Translations under genes and position numbers: made by a program
Assembly: GCF_013112225.1 (NCBI RefSeq)
Contig: NZ_JABFHI010000002.1
Span: forward strand, 186,001-250,000
Reading direction: 5' to 3'
DNA from: Vreelandella azerica
GTDB lineage: Bacteria; Pseudomonadota; Gammaproteobacteria; Pseudomonadales; Halomonadaceae
Length of the DNA: 64,000 nt
Shown here: piece by piece, positions 57,152-64,000 of the stretch
Position numbering within the stretch: the first letter of the stretch is position 1
Layout: the number at the start of each line of letters is the position of its first letter
The notes under the pieces: model-generated
What the model was told of the DNA's origin: nothing
Database searches by the model: none
The model's input: the letters and a program-made list of their open reading frames with translations, nothing else

Positions 57152-60108
57152 ATGCAACTGGATGATAGCTGTTTAGCACTTGATACACTGCCAACGCCTT
57201 TACAGCCGCCTGCGCAACAGGCACGTACGCGATTGAACGAAGCCCTGACCCAGGCAGACAACATTGCTTCAATGAGCGGGCAAGAACTACCTTCGGAAAA
57301 CTGGGCAGGGTTATCCACTGAACGCTGGGCCGCACTTTTGCGGGTGATCAGCATCTCGACCTTTGCCCTGGATACTTTGGCACGTACCCCTGACGTGCTG
57401 TTTGAGCTGGATACAGCGGGCGAGCTGGATGCTACGCCGGAGCGCGATACCCAGACCAGCTGGCTGGCAGAGCGCCTTAATGAGGCCGAGGATGAAGCGG
57501 CCATGCACAGCGTCATTCGGCGTTTTCGCCGCGCGCGCATGCTGGGTATCGTATGGCGGGATCTGAACCGCCCCGCAGGTTATTCCATGTGGGACACCGC
57601 CGCGGCGGTGACGACCCTTGCCGAGATTTGCCTGGAAGCAGCGCTTGGCTGGCTGGAAGCTTTTCTGGCGCCTCGCTGGGGGTACCCCGCCCAACGCGCG
57701 GATGGCAGTGAACAGCGCCTGGTTGTTTTGGGTATGGGGAAACTGGGTGCCGGTGAGCTTAACCTGTCATCGGATATCGACCTGATTTTTGCCTTCCCTG
57801 AAAACGGCGAGACCCAGGGTGGGCGCAAGTCATTGGAGCATCAGGAATATTTTACCAAGCTGGGTCAGAAGCTGATTGCCGCCCTGGATGCGGTCACTGC
57901 TGACGGCTTTGCCTTTCGCGTCGATATGCGTCTGCGCCCGCTGGGCGATGGTGGCCCTCTGGTGGGCAGTTTTGCCGCGCTTTCCGCCTACTATCAGGAT
58001 CAGGGCCGCGAATGGGAGCGCTATGCCATGCTCAAGGCCCGCCCGGTGGCCGGTGAGCTGGATGCCGGAGACGAGCTTTTGGCCAGTCTGCGGCCTTTTG
58101 TATATCGCAAATATCTGGATTTTGGCGCGATTGAATCGCTGCGCGAACTCAAGGCAATGATCAACCGCGAGGTCAAGCGCAAAGGCATCGAAGGCAATAT
58201 CAAACTTGGCCCTGGCGGTATCCGTGAGGTCGAGTTTGTGGTTCAGGCCTTTCAGCTGATTCGCGGCGGGCGGGATACCGAGCTGCAGGTCACCTCGCTA
58301 CGCAAAGCGCTTAAGCGGTTGCCGGATCTGGGCTTGTTGCCTCAGCCAGTGGTGGATGAACTACTGCCGGATTACGCTTTTTTACGCGATCTTGAGCATA
58401 TTCTGCAGGGTATGGAAGACCGCCAGACCCAGCGCTTGCCGGATAATGATCTGGATCGTGAGCGGGTGGCTCTGGCCCTGGATATGGAGGATTGGCCAGC
58501 GGTGATGGCGCGCCTGGATGAGACGCGTGCCCGGGTGCGTCGCCATTTTGACGCCGTGATTGCCGACCCGGAAGACGACGTTGAAGACGCCCATGACAGT
58601 CATGCCCAGGCGCTGGAACAGTGGCGCTTGCTATGGCGCGGTGAGTTGGAAGAAGAGGTGGCTGAGGCTAAGCTGGCACAAGCTGGCTTTATCAAGCCGG
58701 CAGAGGCGCTGAAACGGCTGCACCAGCTATATCATTCCCGTCAGGTGCAAAATATGCAGCGGATTGGTTTCGAGCGTCTGGATGCCCTGATGCCGTTGTT
58801 GCTCGATGCCCTGGCGCAAAGCGAGCATCCCGATACCGCCTTGCCGCGGGTTCAGCCGCTGCTGGAAGCGGTGTTGCGGCGTACCGCCTACCTGGCCCTG
58901 CTGCGTGAAAACCCTCATGCGTTGGAACACCTGATGCATTTGTGTTCCGCCAGCCCCTGGATCGCCGAGCATCTGGCACGCTACCCGATTCTGCTCGATG
59001 AGCTGTTAACCCCGGAATCGCTCTACACGCCCGCTGACAAAACGCGCCTGGCCGATGAGTTACGCCAGACGCTCAACCGTATTCCCGAGGACGATGAAGA
59101 GTCCTTGCTGGAAGCGCTGCGGGTATTCAAGCATGCCCAGACGCTGCATGTGGCAGCATCGGATATTGCCGGTACCCGCCACCTGATGAAGGTCAGCGAC
59201 TACCTGACCTATATCGCTGAAGTGATACTGGATGCCGTGCTGGCCATGGCTTGGAAGCACCTGACCCGTAAGCACGGCACGCCCCAGGGTATGCAGCAGG
59301 AAACGCCGGATTTTCTGATTGTCGGCTATGGCAAGCTGGGGGTATCGAGCTTGGCTACAGTTCTGATCTGGATCTAGTGTTTCTGCATGACAGCGACGGC
59401 AAGGGGACGACGGATGGCCCGCGACCGGTTGATACGCCAGTGTTTTTCACCCGCCTGGGGCAGCGGGTCATTCATCTTCTGACGGCGGTGACCCCGGCGG
59501 GCAGCCTGTATGAAGTGGATATGCGCCTGCGCCCATCTGGCAACGCTGGGCTATTGGTCACCTCGCTGGACGCCTTTGCCGATTACCAGCGCGACAATGC
59601 CTGGACCTGGGAGCATCAGGCCCTGGTACGCGCTCGGGTGGTGGCGGGCAACGAACAGCTGGCTACCAAGTTCAATACGCTGCGCGGTGATATCCTCGCT
59701 CAGCCTCGCGACCGGGAGACGTTGCGCGCTGATGTGGTCAAGATGCGTCACAAGATGCGTGATCATCTGGCCAGCAAGCAAGCCGATACCTTCAACCTCA
59801 AGCAGGATACCGGTGGCATGGTGGATATCGAGTTTATCTGCCAATACGCTGTCCTGGCATTTGCCCATAAGACCCCCGCCTTACTGACCCATAGCGACAA
59901 TATCCGTATTCTGGAAACCTTGGAGCAAAGCCACTACCTGCCTCAGCAGGAAGCGGCGCAGTTGCGAGAGGCTTATCTGGCTTATCGGAGTACCACCCAC
60001 CGAGCTGCTCTGACGGGCGAAAAAGCCGTGCTTGACGCCCATGCCTTTACCGAGGAGCGGGAAACCGTCAGCCAGCTATGGGCTCACTTTATGGGCGAGG
60101 AAAACTAA
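57152..60108 (+). CDS. glnE: Bifunctional glutamine synthetase adenylyltransferase/deadenylase (1-base deletion)
   Basis: About 986 residues when repaired, the expected length. Two nucleotidyltransferase domains each with GxGKLG...SDxD: the first reads LGMGKLGAGELNLSSDIDLIF, the second [21 protein letters not shown] after repair. RLRPLGDGGPLVGSF and RLRPSGNAGLLVTSL follow each. One G is lost in the G5 run 59338-59342. It adenylylates and deadenylylates glutamine synthetase in response to PII, controlling nitrogen assimilation. Confidence 0.92.
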
Positions 60109-61001
60109 GTGCTTAACCATATTCTGGCGACTCTGCTCCCGGTATTTTTGATTGCGGGATGCGGCGCCGTTTACGGACGTTTTCGTACGCCGGATATCCG
60201 CAGTCTTAACACCCTCAATATGGAGCTGTTTGTTCCACTTTTGGTGTTTGCCGTGCTGGCTGACCGCCAGGCGCCGCTAGCCGATTATGCTTGGCTGGCA
60301 CTGGCGGCCGCCTGTGTGGTGCTGGGCTCTGGCCTGGTGCTATGGCCGCTGGTCAAATGGCTGAAGCTGGATGTTAAAACCTTCCTGCCGCCGATGATGT
60401 TCAACAACTCCGGCAATATGGGTGTGCCGTTGATCGTACTGGCTTTTGGCGAACAGGCGCTGCCAGCGGCTGTTGTGGTGTTTATTGTTGAGATGCTACT
60501 GCATTTTCGGTTGGGCTTTACATGCTTGATCCGCGCACCCCGCTGTGGCGCCTGCTAAAAATGCCCATCGTGTTTGCCAGTGTGCTTGGGCTTGGGGTCA
60601 ACATGGGAGGCGTACCACTGCCGGGCTGGTTGCTGGAGGCCATGCACATGCTCGGCGGCATATGTATTCCGCTGATGCTGTTTGCCCTTGGGGTACGTCT
60701 TTTGGAGATTGATTTCAGCGACTGGCGCACCGGCATGTTGGGGGCGTTGCTTTGCCCGCTTTCCGGGCTGGTTATTGCCCTGCCGTTGATGTGGTTATTA
60801 CCGCTTGATCCGTTGCAACTGGCGGTGTTACTGGTGTTTGCAGCCTTACCGCCTGCTGTGTTGAATTATCTGGTCGCCGAACAGTATAAGCTATCGCCGC
60901 ATCACGTCGCGTCGCTGGTGTTGATCGGCAACCTGGGCAGCCTGATCGTCATGCCGTTGACGCTAGCGGCTGCCTTTGCATGGTTTTATGCACCGGTTTA
61001 G
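60109..61001 (+). CDS. AEC-family transporter (1-base deletion)
   Basis: About 298 residues when repaired, from a GTG directly after glnE, preceded by GAGGA. Ten membrane segments; FVPLLVFAVLADRQAPLADY and MMFNNSGNMGVPLIVLAFGE are the family landmarks, the second the substrate-site crossover. One T is missing in TTTT 60504-60507; adding it gives LLHFSVGLYMLDPRTPLW. Members export auxin, malate or other organic acids; the substrate is unknown. Co-transcribed with glnE. Confidence 0.82.
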
Positions 61002-61011
61002 AACCAGTCTT

Positions 61012-61379
61012 TCATGACCGCTTGTTGGGTTGGTCGCGGTCTGCGTTTTTGACCTCATAGTGGCCTTCCAGGGTGTGCTGGGAGGCGCGGCTTTCGCGGT
61101 GAGCGCTGCCACTGCCAATATCCTGGGCCTGCTGGGCGCGTATCTCGTCCATGCGTTTGTTCATCTTGCGACGCAGAAACGGCATCATGGCCCAACCGAC
61201 CAGCATGAACACCAGCCCAAGCAGCACGGCAACCAGCATGAGTGCGCCTACCGCCAGCCAGATAAAAACAGCTTGATGGAACCCAGTAGGCCGGTGGGAC
61301 GTGTCTGGGCGGCGCGTGCTCGCCATTGGTTAGCTGCCTGCCAGGCGGCGTTGCGCTGCTCGCGATCGTTGTGTGGCAT
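61012..61379 (-). CDS. Small membrane protein of unknown function (1-base deletion)
   Basis: About 122 residues when repaired: MPHNDREQRNAAWQAANQWR, then GLLGSIKLFF and IWLAVGALMLVAVLLGLVFM (one strong membrane segment), ending in a basic and then polar tail (RRKMNKRMDEIRAQQ). A T is lost in the A5 run at 61264-61268 (coding T5). The upstream half is in the other frame, which is why a start at 61326 also appears. No family recognised. Confidence 0.6.
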
Positions 61380-61556
61380 TCCTGTCTCCAGATGGGTTAC
61401 TCGACCCATTGGAACCTCAATTCAGGCACAAGTTCACGCTGTTTAATGCGGCTGTTGTTTGTGCCGATCTTGTATATGATGAGCGTTGACGCTGATCGTT
61501 GGCTTGTAGCGTGAAACACGCCGGCCGCAGGACATAAATGACAGGCAGGGTGATTG

Positions 61557-61709
61557 ATGATGCGACAAGTACGACGTGGAGCGACTCGCCGAACACAACC
61601 CTCAGGGGCCTTTGACCGCTGGTTGAACTTGGCTGTCAGCATTGCCGTTGGGGTAGCGCTACTGGTAGGGCTGGCCGCCGTGCTGGCGCATCTGTTCTTT
61701 ACTCCTTGA
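61557..61709 (+). CDS. Small single-pass membrane protein
   Basis: 50 residues: MMRQVRRGATRRTQPSGAFD, then a 25-residue hydrophobic segment (NLAVSIAVGVALLVGLAAVL) and a short end. AGGG at 61546-61549 fits the first ATG. It stops 1 bp before the UMF1 transporter start, so it is probably co-transcribed and coupled. Function unknown. Confidence 0.55.
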   Translation: MMRQVRRGATRRTQPSGAFDRWLNLAVSIAVGVALLVGLAAVLAHLFFTP

Positions 61710-61710
61710 C

Positions 61711-63083
61711 ATGATTGCTGACGAAATGATTCCTGACTCTTATGCTGGAAACCTGCTGACAGAGAGCCGCCGTTTGGCCTCCCGGCGTGAAATATTTGGT
61801 TGGGCAATGTTCGATTTTGCCAATCAGGCCTTCACCTTGCTGATCATTACCGTGGTCTTTGGCGAGCTGTTCACTACCGTTATCGTCGGTGATCGCGGCG
61901 ATAACTTTCGCCTTGCCAACCTGCTCTGGAGTCTAGCGCTGGCAGTGAGCTTCCTGCTGGTGGTGCTAACCGCGCCCCTGTGCGGTGCAATAATGGATTA
62001 TCGCGCCGAGAAGAAGCGCTTCTTGTTTGCCAGTTACCTGGCCACAGTGGTTGCTACGGCGCTGCTCTACTTTGTGGAACCTGGCTATATATGGCTGGGG
62101 ATGCTGCTGATCATCGTGTCCAATTATGCCTATTCCATGGGCGAGTCCTTTATTGCCGCGTTTTTGCCTGAACTGGGCCCACCGGAGTTTCTGGGCAAAA
62201 TTTCCGGTTTTGGCTGGGCACTGGGCTATATCGGTGGCCTGTGCGCGGCAGGCTTCACCCTGATTGTGCTGGGCGAGGCCAGCGCTGAAAACTATGAGCG
62301 GATTCGCTGGGTGGGGCCTTTTGCAGCAGGCTTTTTCTGCTGGCGGCTATTCCAACCTTTGTATGGCTGAAAGAACGCGGTCAGGCGCAGTCGGTGGCCA
62401 CTAACTATCACCAGATTGCCTGGCGGCGAGTGACCACCACTCTGCATGAACTACATCGCTTCCAGGATCTCAGCCGATTCCTTGTCTCGCTGCTGTTTTC
62501 AATGGCGGGGGTCTACATCATTATTGCCTTTGCGTTTATCTACGGTGCTCAGGTGATTGGCTGGGATGAAAGTGTCCGTAATATCATGTTTATCATTGTT
62601 CAGATAACCGCCGCTGCCGGCGCGGTGGGGCTGGGCTGGGTACAGGATCGTATTGGCGCCAAGCGCACCTACCAGATCACCTTGCTGCTGTGGGTGTCGG
62701 CGATTATCGCCATCTGGGCAACGCCACAGGTCACGGCTCTGGTCAACCATCAGTTTGGCTGGCAATGGCAGGCACAGTACGTCTTTCTTGTGGTCGGGTG
62801 TCTGGCCGGTTTAAGCCTGGGATCCAGCCAATCGGCCAGCCGTGCCCTGGTCGGGGTGTTTTCGCCGCTTTCCAAGTCTGCGGAGTTTTTTGGCTTCTGG
62901 GGGTTGGCCAACAAGCTGGCGGGTGTGCTGGGCATTGTGATGTTAGGCAGCCTACAGGCGGTGGTGGGGCTGCAGGGAGCTATCCTGCTGTGCGCGCTCC
63001 TGTTTGTAGTGGCGATTTTGGTCTGCATGGGTGTCAATGAGCGCCGTGGCCGTGAGGCGGCACAGCAATGGCGCGGCCTTTGA
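61711..63083 (+). CDS. UMF1-family (Atg22-like) MFS transporter (1-base deletion)
   Basis: About 457 residues when repaired; 12 membrane segments. SRREIFGWAMFDFANQAFTL is the family's N-terminal signature; FGWALGYIGGLCAAGFTLIV follows, and in the second frame WVQDRIGAKRTYQITLLLWV and GLSLGSSQSASRALVGVFSP. One T is missing in TTTTT 62332-62336; adding it gives FFLLAAIPTFVWLKERGQ. The UMF1 group is linked to amino-acid or small-molecule efflux; the substrate is unknown. Coupled to the 50-residue membrane protein upstream. Confidence 0.85.
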
Positions 63084-63123
63084 GTTTGTTATTGAAACTT
63101 TAGGCGGCCAGGAGAGACAAACA

Positions 63124-63648
63124 ATGAGATGGCGCGAGTATGGCAGTAGCCTGATGATGATGTTGTTATTCTGGGTGCTGCTAATGGCGGTGGGCACTTG
63201 GTGGGTTCATGGCGGCTGGCAAGCCATGCTGCATCCTAATACGCACATTCTGGAAACTGCTGAGCCGGGCAAACCGCTGACGCTCAAACGTAATCGTGCT
63301 GGCCATTTTGAAGCCCCAGGTTTCATTAACGGGCAGCCGGTCACTTTTTTGCTGGATACCGGTGCTACCTACGTGGCTGTGCCCGCCAACCTGGCTGATG
63401 AACTGGGCCTGGAACCCGGTCGCAGCACCTGGTTCAACACTGCTAATGGCCGGGTCGAAGGGGCCTTGACGCACTTGGATGAGGTGCGCTTGGGCGCTAT
63501 TCATATGGCGGATGTACAGGGCTCGATCAGCCCGGAAAGCGAACAGGATATCGTGCTGCTGGGAATGAGTTTTCTTGGCTTGCTCAATATTCAGATGCAG
63601 CAGGGCGAGATGAGAATTCGACCTCCTGAAGAAGCGGTATCGCAATAA
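63124..63648 (+). CDS. Membrane-anchored retropepsin-like aspartic protease (TIGR02281)
   Basis: 174 residues from the ATG at 63124, after AGGAGAG. One N-terminal membrane segment (LMMMLLFWVLLMAVGTWWVH) anchors it with the catalytic part in the periplasm. The clan AA core has LLDTGATYVAVP, where the single DTG implies a homodimer, and VLLGMSFLGLLNIQMQQGEM. The start at 63031 lies inside the UMF1 gene and is rejected. Family role is unproven. Confidence 0.82.
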   Translation: MRWREYGSSLMMMLLFWVLLMAVGTWWVHGGWQAMLHPNTHILETAEPGKPLTLKRNRAGHFEAPGFINGQPVTFLLDTGATYVAVPANLADELGLEPGRSTWFNTANGRVEGALTHLDEVRLGAIHMADVQGSISPESEQDIVLLGMSFLGLLNIQMQQGEMRIRPPEEAVSQ

Positions 63649-63723
63649 ATGGCGACGGTTGACGGCAGGTCGAGGCAGGCTGATTGACTTTATTTTTTAC
63701 GTTAAACAGAGAAGAGAGACACA

Positions 63724-63903
63724 ATGGGAATTGAAGTAGGCGGGCTGCTGGGCCTGATCTGGTTGGTTATTCTGATTTGGGCCATTGTCAAGGTTGCCAA
63801 AAGCTCATCAGGTGCCATATCCAAACTGTTATGGATCCTGATTCTGCTGTTTTTCCCGCTGGTCGGGTTTATTATCTGGCTGCTGCTGGGGCCTAAGGGA
63901 TAG
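63724..63903 (+). CDS. PLDc_N-domain small membrane protein
   Basis: 59 residues: MGIEVGGLLGLIWLVILIWA, then IVKVAKSSSGAISKLLWILI and LLFFPLVGFIIWLLLGPKG. Two hydrophobic helices with the phospholipase D nuclease N-terminal (PF13396) pattern ending FPLVGFIIWLLLGP. A stand-alone copy, not fused to a phosphodiesterase. GAGAAGAGAGA precedes the ATG. Function unknown. Confidence 0.82.
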   Translation: MGIEVGGLLGLIWLVILIWAIVKVAKSSSGAISKLLWILILLFFPLVGFIIWLLLGPKG

Positions 63904-63950
63904 CCAGCCTCAGGCCCGTTGATAATGATGTTTCTATCAGGAGCTAAGCA

Positions 63951-64000
63951 TTGACGCTTGCCTTCTGTACTTTGGTCTGCATCTTGAACGGTTATTCGTT
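63951..64000 (+). CDS. Possible start of the next gene, cut by the window edge
   Basis: AGGAG at 63939-63943 is followed 7 bp later by a TTG that opens LTLAFCTLVCILNGYS to the edge. An alternative frame one base earlier is also open. Too short to name. Confidence 0.2.
   Translation, partial: MTLAFCTLVCILNGYS

Noticed and set aside
57152..60108. glnE as two separate genes or a pseudogene
   Set aside because: The two frames join at one G5 run with exact recovery of GKLGG...SSDLD; a sequencing loss explains it better.

Overview
The window reads as a chromosomal segment of a moderately halophilic gammaproteobacterium, most likely Halomonas or a close relative in the Halomonadaceae. The clues are acidic exported binding proteins, two TRAP transporters, a FabY-type ketosynthase, thrB beside polA, and many marine or soil gammaproteobacterial housekeeping genes. 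The assignment is by protein resemblance only. No rRNA, tRNA, CRISPR array or insertion sequence was recognised.

Layout. 1-8.2 kb: the tail of a diguanylate cyclase, a DUF6435-ChaN-M1 peptidase operon, a small hydrolase, a glycosyltransferase-PAP2 phosphatase pair behind a PhoB-box-like array, a porin and a histidine phosphatase. 8.3-18 kb: an SDR, the ugpBAEC glycerol-3-phosphate importer (also behind Pho-box repeats), argE, ychJ, a GIY-YIG protein, higBA and a FAH-family hydrolase. 18-25.6 kb: speA-thrB, polA and a lone AAA/PD-(D/E)XK protein. 25.7-30 kb: a ferric-iron ABC importer split over three transcription units. 30.3-37 kb: two complete TRAP systems. 37.4-41.1 kb: tmcA and pepD. 41.1-43.1 kb: a low-GC, partly decayed accessory locus (helicase stub, two unknown genes, a truncated AAA ATPase, an orphan C-terminal fragment). 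43.1-64 kb: dps, glycerate kinase, a lipoprotein, a DUF1007-NicO metal locus with a Zur-like site, a HIT protein, a thioesterase, an AtoE-like transporter, a MATE pump, ferredoxin, coaD-fabY, a TrmB-like methyltransferase-SMR pair, dacB, dgkA, glnE, an AEC permease, a UMF1 transporter, a retropepsin-like protease and a PLDc_N peptide.

How the genes work together. Two operons, ugp and glycosyltransferase-PAP2, carry 11-bp-spaced TCAT repeats typical of PhoB sites. This suggests a shared phosphate-starvation response: scavenging glycerol-3-phosphate and possibly exchanging phospholipid for glycolipid. Other small regulons can be read from operator-like sites: Fur (iron ABC), Zur (NicO) and an FCD-type GntR regulator (TRAP region). 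In the Ugp system and both TRAP systems, a strong hairpin follows the binding-protein gene, which should favour its product over the membrane subunits.

Quality warning. At least 18 otherwise well-conserved reading-frame positions are broken, each repaired by adding a single base, usually in a short homopolymer. Every error has the same sign, and conserved genes such as glnE and speA are hit. The best explanation is uncorrected base-calling deletions, so these genes are annotated as full-length CDSs with a note. The 41-43 kb locus looks truly degenerate in addition.
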